Assembly: GCF_000003855.2 (NCBI RefSeq)
Contig: NW_003101658.1
Location: 694,142-741,136, forward strand
Length of the DNA: 46,995 nucleotides
Origin: Blastomyces gilchristii SLH14081
Lineage: Eukaryota > Ascomycota > Eurotiomycetes > Onygenales > Ajellomycetaceae
Direction of reading: 5' to 3'
Below the pieces are notes generated by a model. That model was not told where the DNA came from, made no database searches, and worked only from the letters and a program-made list of their open reading frames with translations. Numbering within the stretch: the stretch's first letter is position 1; every line of letters begins with the position of its first letter. The position numbers were made by a program, and so were the translations under genes. Of this stretch, positions 1 to 9,839 are shown piece after piece.

Positions 1-318
1 AAAACAGTTCATACAATTCTATTAACTGATATAAGAAGAATATTTCATATCTCTGATATAGAAGAGTTAAATCTACTTATACATTAATAAGTAAAGAGAA
101 CAATTCATAAGATCTTATTCAAAAGCATTCTGTATGTCATACAGAACATGAAAGTAAAGAAAATCAAGATAAAGAATATATAAGAGAATAAGTGTATGAA
201 GAAACTTCTGAAGAAGTATAAGAAGATCTTCTAAATAGATTCTTCACTGAAATTACTATCAAAACAAGAATTTGTACATGAGATTGATACAGAGAATATG
301 AAATCAGTCAATTAAAAT

Positions 319-441
319 ATGTACTCTCTATCACAGACATATCTTGAAGAACAGAAGTATCAGATCACAGATCTTCTAGAACATGATCTTATATAACTCT
401 TATTAAGTATGTGAGACTTCTCAGTTCTATTCATGAAAAAG
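319..441 (+). pseudogene. Element 0 reverse transcriptase, N-terminal piece
   Basis: The frame starting at 319 reads MYSLSQTYLEEQ, then QITDLLEHDLI, then FSVLFMKK, which matches the conserved start of Gypsy RT (the segment before the VDYRxLN box). It stops abruptly at the insertion point of element B, and the next codons of the same box resume at 8306. In-frame stops stand where Arg or Trp is expected. Bases 1-318 presumably hold the upstream protease-RT linker, but I could not recognise a motif there. Confidence 0.75.
437..441. repeat. Left target-site duplication of element B (AAAAG)
   Basis: AAAAG directly precedes the TG of the left LTR of element B. The identical five bases stand at 8301-8305, directly after the CA of the right LTR. 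Five bases is the usual duplication length for Gypsy integrases. Confidence 0.9.
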
Positions 442-699
442 TGTAAGAATAAGTACTCGCAGGCGATTATTCGGGTGTTTGCAGCTTGGCGTGATATGTA
501 CTGTTAACTACTAGAAGTATTCACAGTAGAAAGATAAAATATAGAGATTAAATATATAATAGCATTCAAGCTGAGTTGTGAATAGTATTTGTGAACTTCA
601 GTCTATATAGTTATGTGTAGTCAAGAGCTGCTAACTCTATTAATTACATAAGAGATAGAAATAGAGATAAAGAATCTGTGAGAAGTGAGATTTCTTACA
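442..699 (-). repeat. Element B LTR (left; 3' LTR in element sense)
   Basis: 258 bp, beginning TGTAAGAATAAG and ending TTTCTTACA. It aligns along its whole length with 8044-8300. Differences are nearly all transitions, for example GCGAT versus ATGAT and CGGGTG versus CAGGTG. This copy keeps CpG at its start (ACTCGCAGGCGATTATTCGG), while the right copy keeps CpG at its end (CCGCGAG). A pyrimidine tract at 702-714 just inside it is the polypurine tract of the minus-strand element. Confidence 0.92.
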
Positions 700-701
700 T
701 A

Positions 702-714
702 CTTCTTTCTTTCT
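702..714 (-). other. Polypurine tract of element B
   Basis: The + strand reads CTTCTTTCTTTCT, so the element's sense strand is AGAAAGAAAGAAG, directly before its 3' LTR. That is where plus-strand priming takes place in LTR elements. Confidence 0.6.
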
Positions 715-879
715 AAGACTTTGTCTGTGAAGTCTTTCACTGAGTGATTTCATAGAATCAGGCTCAGCACTGCAGTGATACTCACTAAAAACTCTTCACA
801 TCTATATAAAAAAAACCTCAGTGAGAAAAAATCTCTTATTACTGTGAAGAGAAAAGAGTCTGTCACTCAGTTTCTTATT

Positions 880-1110
880 TCATAAGATTCTTTATAATCT
901 GCAGATCTTTCTCTAACTATTATACAGATTCATCTCACATCTTTTATACAGAAGAGTTCTGATTGACTCTCAATCATTTCTGTAAGATTCTTATGTAATT
1001 ATTATACAGACTCATTCTGTATCTTCTAATCTGAAGAGTTTCAGTTGATCTTCAATCATTTTTTTGCAAGATTCTTATATAATCATTACACAGATTTATT
1101 CTGCAGATGA
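880..1110. repeat. Tandem repeat of about 83 bp within element B
   Basis: Starts of similar units fall at 915, 997 and 1081 (A-A-[CT]-[TC]-ATTA[TC]ACAGA), giving spacings of 82 and 84 bases. Each unit contains a TCAATCATTT core followed by AAGATTCTTAT. The third unit is partial. The units have diverged, so the duplication is older than most of the decay. Confidence 0.6.
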
Positions 1111-2629
1111 ATTACTTTCTGTGAGATTATCTTTATCAAAGAGAAGTATTCATAAGTTAATCTTTCACTTATTCTTATAAATCATCATTTTTTGATACTG
1201 TAGAATTATGAGGAATTTTTCATTCTTTTATTAACTCTGTAGAATTGTAGAATCAAGATGTCTACAGTCTGTAATCACTCTTTATAGTTATATAGAAAGA
1301 TTCAGATCTGTAATTCATAATTATTCTTTATTTACTAGAGTGATCTGACTGTTCTGTAGAATTATTCATAGTGTAAAAAACTCTCTCTAGAGTAGTATAA
1401 ATATCTCAGATCTGTCTATAGAATCTTATCTTCTTTTTTCTTTTTCTGTAACAGCTCTTATTCTTATAAACTATAAGTATTCTCATTTATCTATAAAGTG
1501 TTTTCACTCAGATAACAGAGAGAGAGTGTTTCTAATAATATCTGTATATTAATTTAAGAACTTCTTAAGAATAAATTTTTTTTTCAATTCTAATATCTTT
1601 ATAAACAATGTCTAACTACTGTTAAGCTTCTTATAAGTGTCTCTACAACTCTTCTAATTACTTTTTACTGACTGATGAAGCAGAAGCATTATTACTCATG
1701 ACAGTATCTTCACTCTCTTCAGCTCTGTTACTGTATCTGATCTTCAGATCAGCAGTCAACTCTGTGTCTCTCTCAGATCAGTCTCTGACTCTAAGTAGTG
1801 TAGTTCTGCTCTTTGCTGTAAGTCTTTCTATAAGTAATTTCTTACAGATTCTAGCTGACAGTTCTTATAAAGCTTCTAATATTATCAGTGTCTTCTGTGG
1901 CTCTGCAGATCTACAATCACTCTCTCTCTATTCACACAATCTCTGATCAGATATATGCAAATATGTCTAGATTTTCTATCAACAGTTCTCACATCACAGC
2001 ACATTTCTGCAATTTCATTATCAATGAGAGATGAGTTCTCAGATACTTATAAAATTCAGATAATCAAGATAATATAAATATTATAAATTTATGACAAGAG
2101 TTAATCTGAGTAGATGAGCTCTCTCTTCATATCTTAATTATTTCTGAGCTGAATACTTCAGTATAACTGAGAAAGTAGATACAGCTTTGTAAGAGATATC
2201 TGATTATATACACAGATAATTAGTCTTCAAGATTCTGCTACAACTGTATACACTCTGATATTCAGCTTCTCTGAAGTCTGTGCATTTCTGATAATCTTCA
2301 TATTAAATGTAATAATTGTCTGTATTATAGATATAATACTCTCTGCTTCTTTGAAGAGAGAAATTGATAGTTATAGAGAGATTGAGTATTATAAGTATTA
2401 AAAATATAAGTGTGAGTTTTCTTTATTTTTTCTTTATTAGTCTCTAAATTATGTTCATAGTTCTGTTTTTATTTTCTTTATTTTTTAGCTTTAATGAGAA
2501 TATGATTTCTTCTTCTCTTTACATACACTGTGAACTGTTCATCTCAGTAAAAACTCATTATCTTATAGACTAGAGTTTATAAATAACAGTATTAATATCT
2601 TTATTATAATCAGATTCTTAATGAAAATT

Positions 2630-2990
2630 ATATCATTCTAACTTATCAGAATTTATAATATAAAAGTCATATCTTAACTTCTGCAGATATCTTATCTACT
2701 CAGATAATTCTTAAGTAAACTTATTTATCTTATCAGAATATTCTTATTACTGAACCTTGAATCAGAGCTTATAATCTCACTTTTCTGAGTTAATAATTTC
2801 TTTAATCTGATATTCTCTTTCACTCTTTAGTACTTTATAAACAGAGTAATGAGTCATAGAATTCTCTTCTAAGAATTTCTTATATTCACAGAGTAAAGAG
2901 ACATGAAAAATATTATATATTTACAACTCAGATAATAGTTTTAATCTGTAGAACTATGAGCTAACTTTCTTCACAATCTTATAAGACTCT
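2630..2990 (-). pseudogene. Element B pol C-terminus: GPY/F-like segment and chromodomain
   Basis: On the minus strand, near 2900, the frame matches the segment MKIHxVFHVSLL found after the integrase core of chromoviruses (seen here as IIFFMSLYSV). From about 2830 to 2630 it continues as EYQIKEIINSEK, then EYSDKINKFT, then INSDKLE. That follows the chromodomain pattern of acidic start, GY/xxxxNTWE box and final helix. Chromodomains are thought to steer integration to heterochromatin by reading histone methylation. Stops replace the aromatic Trp positions, so nothing functional is left. Confidence 0.65.
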
Positions 2991-3960
2991 ATTTATAAGA
3001 GATTCAGCTTCTTACTAGATCTCTGTATAATGATATTTTCTAGACTTAGTCAGACTTTATCATCTTTCTTGAAACTCTTTATAATATGCTTAAAGTCATA
3101 GTATCTCTTCTAATACTCTTAAGTCTTTCTCAAGAATTCACAGACTTTCTTCTGAATATTCTGAATTCTCTCAGCTTATTTACAGATATTATCACACTCT
3201 ATAGTATACTCTTACAGATTCATCAAGATTATCTGTGAATAAGTCTTAGTAAGCATCTCAAAGAGAGTTTTATCTGTACTGACATACTTTGAGTTATTAT
3301 ACATGAACTCTATAAGTGATAATTAATGTACTCAGTTATTTTAATTGTAATTAATAAAGCACTATAGATACTGTTTCAATATACTTATCAGATATTCTAT
3401 CTGATCATCTGTCTATTAATAAAAAGTCATACTTAAGTCTTATAAGATCTTCAGTAGAGTTATTAGATCAGATTAGAACTTCTTTATAAAGATTAATTCT
3501 CTATCTGAGATAATGTTTACAGACAATTTATATAATTGAATTATATTATAAATGAAGATATAAGTTAAATTCTTTGACTTTAAGTTCTTGTAAATGAGTA
3601 TAAAGTGTGTTATCTTGATAAAGTAATCTACTATCACTAGCACACTGTTAAAACAGGTATTATATATGTTCTTACTTTCAGAGAGACTTATAAGAGTGTT
3701 TATTTCTAACTATTCTCAAGATTTCTGTGAAATAAGTAGAGAAGTAAATTCTTTATATAATCTGAACTGCACTATCTGTGAATTCTGATAAATAGTATAA
3801 GAATTCACTATCTTCTTCATAAGTTCTTGTATCTTCAGTCAGAAGTATTTTCTTATAAGTAACTTATAAGTTCTAGTATCTATAAAATGACTCACTAGAG
3901 AAGAGTTATAATGCCTTTTAATAAGTTCTATATATAGAAACTTATTTATAGATATATAAA
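2990..3960 (-). pseudogene. Element B integrase
   Basis: Minus-strand frames give the H2C2 zinc-finger region around 3918-3800 (RHYNSSLVSHF, then RTYKLLIRKYF). Past the core they give a stretch around 3250-3200 resembling the conserved EFVYNNSxHxSTxxTPFE motif. Between them are remnants of the usual SDRGxxFTSxFW and HPQTDGQTERxNQ boxes, largely obscured by stops. The position between RNase H and chromodomain is as expected for Ty3/Gypsy. No open frame of useful length remains. Confidence 0.7.
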
Positions 3961-4599
3961 TCTGACTCTCTCTTTATAAGAGATTATTTAAGTCTCTTTA
4001 ATTCTTTATTTCTACAGAATTAATTCCTGCTGTGAGCAGTTTCTGAATATACTAAGTATATTTATTCTTCAGTTACAGTTCAGATAATCTGAATAGAAGA
4101 TTTTATAAAGACTTATACTCTGTTTTTTCTTATATCAGGTCTTTTACAGTACTTCTTAAAGCTCATAAACTCTTCAGATTATAGATACTCTCTTCAAGAA
4201 TTCTTATAAAGATTCTCAGAGTATTAACTCTCAGTATTATAGAGAGTAGTTATACAGACTTCTCTTCTCTCTTTTCTCTCTTCTCTCACAGAGAGTTGAG
4301 AGACTCTTCAGTCAATCTCTTTATAACACTCAGTCTGAGTATTCTGTAAAGTGTTTCTGTCTTCTTTAGTCTCTCTATATCTGTTATTCTGGTCTTCTTG
4401 ATATAGTCAGATCTGTTAGAGAGTCTGTTCACTGAGTTCTTAGTTCTCTTAATATACTTTATTTTGAACTAGAACTTACTCAGTCTCTGAGCTCAGCAGA
4501 TCTGTCACTGCAAGAGTTTCTTAATTAAAGTAAACTATTATAAGCTGTTATAATCAGTTCTAACAGTAATCACTGTTATAAGACTCTTAAAATAGTAAT

Positions 4600-5690
4600 A
4601 TCAGTGATAAAAGAATTTCACTATTATAAGAAACTTCTGATTATAAATATTATAGTTAATCTCTGCAGATTGCATCTTTCATGAGAAAAAGATTACTAAA
4701 ACTCAGTTCTTATTTAACTGTAGTTATAAGACTATTTCTGAAATTGTAAAGAAGAAGATATCTATCTTCAATCTGATTAAGAGTAAGAGATCAAAGTGAA
4801 ATAGTATTACTATATCTATAAATATCTATTTCAATCTTATAAAGATCTTATAAGTTTTTAGAGTAAGAAAGTTCTTACAGCTCTCTCTTCTTAACAATCT
4901 TTTTATTCTTTATTCATAGAATGACTTCTTCTTATTTTCATTCTTCAGTATGTCTATAAGAGTTAAGTAGATTCTTATAAATATAAAGATAAATCATCTA
5001 TAGAAATTCACAAAGCTTAGAAAGATCTAAATCTTATGAATACTAGTTAACTCTGATAATAATAGAATAGTTTTAATCTATGAAGATTTTATCTGAGTAT
5101 TATCTGTAATGATTACTTATTTTAGAAAATTAATCTAACAGATACTGAAGTTATACTTTACAAGCTTAATATACAGTTCTGTCTTATCTAAGATCTTTAA
5201 CATACTTTAACATACTCAGTGTGTTCTTTCTTCTTTATAAAGTATATTATTACATCATTCAGATATATTATCACAAAGACATTCAGATATACATGAAGTA
5301 TTTTGTTAATAAAAGACTGAAATACTGTGAGAGTATTAGTCAAATCAAAAGATATCACTAGATATTTAAATAATCTCAGTACAGTTCTAAAGACAGTCTT
5401 TCATTCATTCTCAGACTGTATTTACAGTTATATATATATATTAATCACATTCAGTTGTGTGAATATGATAGCTTCTGTAAAACAGTTAATCACATTCTCA
5501 ATCAGAGATAGAGAATAGTGACTCTTTATAGTCTTAAAGTTTAGATTACAGTAGTTTACACACAATCTGAGATCTTTATTCTTCTTTTTCATAAATATCA
5601 CAGAGGCTTCTGTGAGAGTCTGTGAAGATTGAATAAAGTTATTCTTCAGATTCTTCTTCATATAAGTCTGCAAGATCTCTGTCTTATGAT
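4600..5690 (-). pseudogene. Element B reverse transcriptase and RNase H
   Basis: The longest surviving open stretch (5673-5428 minus, 81 codons) contains EASVIFMKKKNKDLRLCVNY, then NYCNLNFKTIKSHYSLSLI, then AIIFTQLNVINIY. These correspond to the PVLFVKKKDGxLRLCVDYRxLN and FTKLDLRxAY boxes of Gypsy RT. The catalytic box reads YLND at 5265-5254, where active enzymes have YxDD: the first Asp has become Asn. Continuing downstream on the minus strand to about 4600 there are weak RNase H-like remnants (ELQELSYSKN, IEIDIYRYSNTI). RT copies the element RNA into DNA and RNase H removes the template. Both are inactive here. Confidence 0.85.
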
Positions 5691-5961
5691 GAGAGAGCTT
5701 ATAGATTGATTCTCAGAAGAGTTTCTATTCTTCTATTAAATCTATTATCAGATTCTTCTCACAGTGAGATAAAAGCTTAGCTGTCTTTGCTGAGCTGAAT
5801 ATCTCTGTGAGATCTCAGTATTTCTCTGATATCTGAAGCTCAGTTTTCATGACTGTGAAGTTCTCAGACATTTATAAAGTTATTATATAGATAAGCTTGT
5901 CTTCTCTAATTAACTCTACAGTATTAACTGATTCTATCTTCATGAGTAAGTCTATCAACAC

Positions 5962-6470
5962 TAGACTGGCCGCCGGGACCATGAATTTCACATTTGATTT
6001 CATTTGGTCTGGTCTCATACATTTCTTGGCGTGAATCCCGCTGGGACTAGTCATTAAAAAAAACATACAAAGTGACTATATATCAGATCTTAAAATGAAA
6101 CCATGACTTGAAAAAAATGAGAAAGTGATCTCATTTAATCTCATTTAGTTTCATTCTTGGCATAAAGTTATTATTTTTAGACATTTTTTAAGGTTTTTTT
6201 TAGACTATTTTTAATTTTTTAAAAAGTAACACTTTTTGATAACACTCAAATGAGATTTAAAGTCATTTAAAGCAATAAAAATAATTTAAATTAAGAAGTG
6301 GAAATCATGATCTCATTTGAAAAATGTGACAAGAGTAGACAGTAAGTCTCACTGAGACAGTATGAGACTACTATCTAATGTTAAAACTGTGTAATGAGAT
6401 CAGTCGAATTGATAATAAGACTATCAAAAAATCTGGTCCTGGTCTCAGACACGGTCACACGGTCAGTCTA
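5962..6470 (+). mobile_element. hAT-type MITE, copy 1, inside element B
   Basis: 509 bp with imperfect terminal inverted repeats. The left end reads TAGACTGGCCG and the right end, read inward, TAGACTGACCG. An exact 8-bp duplication ATCAACAC stands at 5954-5961 and 6471-6478. Eight-base duplications and TA(G)-type ends fit the hAT superfamily. The middle is AT-rich with no coding capacity, so it is non-autonomous. A second full copy lies in inverted orientation at 22229-22733, and the first about 100 bases match the end of a larger element at 31045. Short frames over its left end are chance frames shared by all three copies. Confidence 0.88.
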
Positions 6471-6499
6471 ATCAACACTGATTAGAAGTATAAACCTGA

Positions 6500-7960
6500 C
6501 TCATGAACAGCTATATACAGATTGTGTCTTTAAAGTTATACAAGTCTCAAGTACATATTATCTGTGATATCTGTAATAATCATAGTTTCTGCAAATCTTC
6601 TTCAGATTCTGAAGAGATCTTGTAATTCAAAGATGACTCTTGTAAGTCTCTCAGCTCTCAGATCTGAGTTCTCATATTCTGCTTATTATAAGAGCAGATT
6701 CTCAGTTTTTATCACTCAGCTTATTTACTCTGTAAGCTTTAGAGACACTACAGTGATCTGAGATTCTAAGTTCATTAATACTTTTCATACTTGTGAGATA
6801 GTAGCACTGTGATATAATCTCTTCTTATAAGCATATATTTTCATTGAGAGAGTAACAGATTCAGATGTCAGTTTTAAGACTTTTAAGAAGACTGTTACTG
6901 ACTCTGTCTGTAACTTCTCAAATATCTATTTTAATTTATCTGAATAGTTTGTATAAAGATGTTCTGATTTAGAATAGATGAAGCAGAGACTCTTTTTCTT
7001 AGTCTTTCTATTATATACTCTGTTTATAAGAGCTTGTAAAGCTCTTTCTCTCTACTCAGCAGTCAGATATAAATCTCTCTATATCTTATTATCTTTTCTC
7101 AGTAAATCTGTTCTCTGTTATTCTAGCTCTTGCAGAGCTGATCAGTGATCTGCTCTTCACAGATCTATGACTCTCACAGTGATTCATAAGCAGTGAATGA
7201 GAGTCATCAGTTTCTTCAGAGTTAAGAACTTAGAGTCTTACTTAATAAGCTTATTCTACATATCTTTATTCAGTCTCTTTATAAATATTATCATTCAGAT
7301 CTTGTTTCAGAGCTCTGTTTTCACAGACTTCAATTCATATCATAATTCTATAAAGCAGTGTGAGTAGTCTTTATCAGATTTCTTATCTCTTTTTCTAATA
7401 TTAATGATCACAGCTCAGATATTCTCTGTTCAGCTCACAGAGTCTCTCAACTTATTCTCTAGATAGATCTTAAGAACAGATCAGTAGAATCTCTTATAAT
7501 TATTCTCTAAATAATTCAGTCAGTTCTTTACTTCAGTGTAGTAGAGATCTGTTATTATATAGATAACAGCTTCTTCATCTTTCATATCACACAGTCAGAC
7601 TTGTAAGTCAATTTCAAATACAAACTTATAAAAGCTTTTATAGATTGTGATTCAATAAGCAGTCTTAAGTAATCACAGCTTGAGAAAGTTTCTTTTCAGT
7701 TTATAGATATCTCTGAAGATTATGTCTAAAGACTTGATTTAAGAGTGTTTATAAACAGTAAGTATTTCTTGTAGAAAAATAGCTTAATCTCATAGAAGAT
7801 ACTCAAGAATGTTCTTCACTGAGATTGATTCATTCATGAATTTAAAGAGTTTCTCTGTCACAGATATAGAGAATAATGTTCTGTGAGTGATTAATAAGTT
7901 CTCTAAGACTTCTTTTACAGAGATTATTCATAATTCAGATGACTGCTTCTGAGTGTCTGC
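6500..7960 (-). pseudogene. Element B gag
   Basis: Minus-strand translation between about 7560 and 7000 gives a charged helical series typical of the retrotransposon gag domain (for example SVLKIYLENKLRDSVS, DKDYSHCFIEL, KIWMIIFIKRLN, WDSKFLTLKKLMTLI, with stops read as Trp). The nucleocapsid zinc knuckle expected near 6800 could not be confirmed. Gag would form the virus-like particle shell. The region is interrupted by many stops, and the + strand frames over it are antisense shadows. The hAT MITE lies just downstream in element sense. Confidence 0.6.
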
Positions 7961-8043
7961 AGTAGAATTTACAGAGATTAAAGTATATAAGTTTCTAGTT
8001 CTTTCAGTTATAACAGGTGATTGCTGACTGATAGAGCTTGAAA

Positions 8044-8300
8044 TGTAAGAATAAGTGCTCACAGATGATTATTCAGGTGTTTGCAGCTTGACATGATATA
8101 TACTATTAACTACTAGAAGTATTCACAGTAGAAAGATAAAATGTAGAAGTTAAATATATAATAGCATTTAAGCTAAGTTATGAATAGTATTCACAAACTC
8201 CAGTCTATATAGTTGTGTGTAGTCAAGAGCCACTAACCCTATTGATTACATGAGAGATAGAAATAGAGGTAAAGAATCCGCGAGAAGGGGATTTCTTACA
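8044..8300 (-). repeat. Element B LTR (right; 5' LTR in element sense)
   Basis: 257 bp starting TGTAAGAATAAG and ending ATTTCTTACA, followed directly by the AAAAG duplication at 8301-8305. It pairs with 442-699. The last 60 bases keep CpG and GG (CCGCGAGAAGGGG) that are mutated in the partner. Confidence 0.92.
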
Positions 8301-8305
8301 AAAAG

Positions 8306-9405
8306 GCAGATGAGAAGTGATGAATGTATATTAATTATTAAGCACTTAACAAGCTTATGATCAAGAATTAATACTCATTATCATAAATTTAACAACAGTT
8401 AAATACAGTTGAAAATACTTGATATTTATCAAAGATTAATCTTCTCTCAGAATACTAACAGATCTGTATAAAGAAACTATCAGTATTATAAACTGTATTT
8501 AATATATAATGAAAGAAGTTTGAATTTCTGATAATATTATTCAGTTTAACAAATGTATCTATTATTTTTCAAATTATAATAAATACAATTCTTTATAAAC
8601 AGAATGAAATCTTATATCTTATATATCTGCATAACATTCTAGTCTTCTCAAACTTATATAATAAATATCTAAAGCATCTCAATGAAGTGCTTACAACTCT
8701 GACAGAGTATATACTCTATATTAAATTAACAAAGTATGTGTTTAAAACAGAAGAGTTGAAGTTTATAGAATATATAGTAAGTGATAACTGTATATACTTC
8801 ATTTCAGAGAAATTAAATGTCATAGTAAATTGATTATGACTGAGAAATATACATTATATATAACAGTTTCTTGAATTAATCTCATATTACTGTAAATTTA
8901 TCAAGAATTTCATATGAATAGCTGCATCACTCTCAGATCTCTTAAGAGAAATAAATATCAATCTGTAAAAGAAGAAGTTTTATTCAATCATCTGAAATGT
9001 TATATATAAAGAGGTCTTTCTCACACTGAGAGAATGTATAATAACATTCTCAGTACTTATTTAATCAGATTGTGATAAATCTTTCTATATTAAGACAGAT
9101 GTATTTAAATAGACTATCAGAGATACTCTTCTGTAGATAAGTAAGAATGACAAGCTGCATCTGATGATGTATAATAGTAGAAAACTATCAGATGCTGAGC
9201 TCAATTGCTCAGTATATAAAAAGAAATTGCTAGTGATTAAGTATATACTGATGTTATAAAATAGATATATTAATAACAGATATATAATAACAGTGATCAC
9301 AGATTATAAAAGTCTTATCTATCTATAATTAATAATGAAACTCTTTAAATACTTAGTATATTGAATCTCAGAGTTTTAAGTATATAATCTTCATATCAAA
9401 TACTG
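8306..9405 (+). pseudogene. Element 0 reverse transcriptase and RNase H (continuation)
   Basis: Continuing the frame broken at 441, this reads ADEK, two stops, MYINY, then ALNKLMIKN (DYRALNKLTIKN box). Next come FEFLIILFSLTNVSIIFQ (FGLTNAPATFQ box) and YLHNILVFS at 8624, where YLDDILVFS is expected, so both catalytic Asp are lost. LKHLNEVLTTL, LTKYVFKTEELKFI and YCKFIKNFI follow. RNase H then appears as KTDVFK, SRKLSDAELNCSVYKKKLL and ITDYKSLIYL. The frame is cut at the TACTG target of A1 within YNLHIKY and resumes at 20810. An antisense frame of 71 codons at 9300-9085 is a shadow. Confidence 0.88.
9401..9405. repeat. Left target-site duplication of element A1 (TACTG)
   Basis: TACTG precedes the TG of the LTR at 9406, and the same five bases follow the CA of the right LTR at 20805-20809. 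The two copies bound 11.4 kb including a nested element. Confidence 0.92.
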
Positions 9406-9697
9406 TGTGGCGGGCTGCGCCCGATCAATCATATAGACTATTCTGTTACACTCCATAGATTCTTCCGCTCCGATTCTCGGCCATTCTCGATCGCCGATCC
9501 TCGGCCGCCACGAACGCGTACGCTCCGATTCTCGGCCATTCTCGATCATCAATCCTCAGTCATCACATACATGTATAAATATTCACTCTGATCACTGATT
9601 CTCACACTTTCTCTTTCTTTCCTTCTCTAACATTTTTCTCTTTGTTATATAAGACCTATTAATATAATACTAATCTATTCAGTGTAGGCCTCTTATA
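9406..9697 (+). repeat. Element A1 5' LTR, GC-richer than its surroundings
   Basis: It begins TGTGGCGGGCTGCGCCCGAT and ends CCTCTTATA, where the other copies end TTACA, so the terminal CA has become TA. The first about 150 bases keep many CpG sites. A segment starting CGCTCCGATTCTCGGCC at 9466 is repeated from 9521 (period 55). The second half (CTTTGTTATATAAGACC at about 9641-9657) contains a TATA-like stretch that could be the element promoter, an inference only. Confidence 0.9.
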
Positions 9698-9839
9698 CTA
9701 GAAAAACATTCATTATCTTCTTATTAGAAAATAATTATTCATGCATCATCTTCTCATTAGAAATAATTATTCATTGAGAAATATCTGAACACATAATAAT
9801 GTGTAAGAAATAGAGAAACAGTCAAATAGTTAAGTAGAC

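Larger units (their letters stand above)
700..2620 (-). other. Long 3' region of element B downstream of pol, function not recognised
   Basis: About 1.9 kb lies between the chromodomain end and the 3' LTR, much longer than a usual Gypsy 3' UTR. It includes an 83-bp tandem repeat (about 880-1110). Between 1698 and 1946 there is a stretch unusually poor in stops. Read on the minus strand this gives a charged, helix-like series (for example LLIERLTAKSRTTLLRVRD) with few stops. The + strand frame over the same bases is hydrophobic and looks like its antisense shadow. I recognise no family. It could be a decayed accessory reading frame or simply a long UTR. Element C has a similar extra region. 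Confidence 0.4.
442..8300 (-). mobile_element. Element B: complete but dead chromodomain Gypsy retrotransposon
   Basis: Two direct LTRs (442-699 and 8044-8300) bound a 7.86-kb insertion flanked by AAAAG on both sides. The internal region codes on the minus strand. In order of transcription I see gag (about 7960-6500), a hAT MITE insertion, RT (about 5690-5060), RNase H (about 5060-4600), integrase (about 3960-2990) and a chromodomain (about 2830-2630). A long 3' region follows, with no recognisable domain, up to the LTR at 699. That order with a C-terminal chromodomain places it among the chromoviruses. All coding parts carry many stops. It sits in the RT of element 0 in the opposite orientation. 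After removing the MITE it is about 7.3 kb, roughly 1.6 kb longer than family A. Confidence 0.9.

Noticed and set aside
1698..1946. 82-codon + frame in the 3' region of element B as a membrane protein
   Set aside because: Its hydrophobic, Ser/Leu-rich composition is what the antisense of a charged helical frame gives, and it lies opposite to the element's sense with no start context or homology that I recognise.
5872..6066. 64-codon minus frame, similar to one at 31179-30928
   Set aside because: The similarity (KxMRPDQMKSNVKFMV-like) comes from the shared hAT end sequence and not from a conserved protein. The frame crosses the element border.
9698..9720. tRNA primer-binding site after the family-A 5' LTR
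   Set aside because: The bases after the LTR (CTAGAAAAACATTC) do not start with TGG and match no tRNA 3' end that I know. Priming could be by a tRNA fragment or self-priming, but the sequence does not show it.
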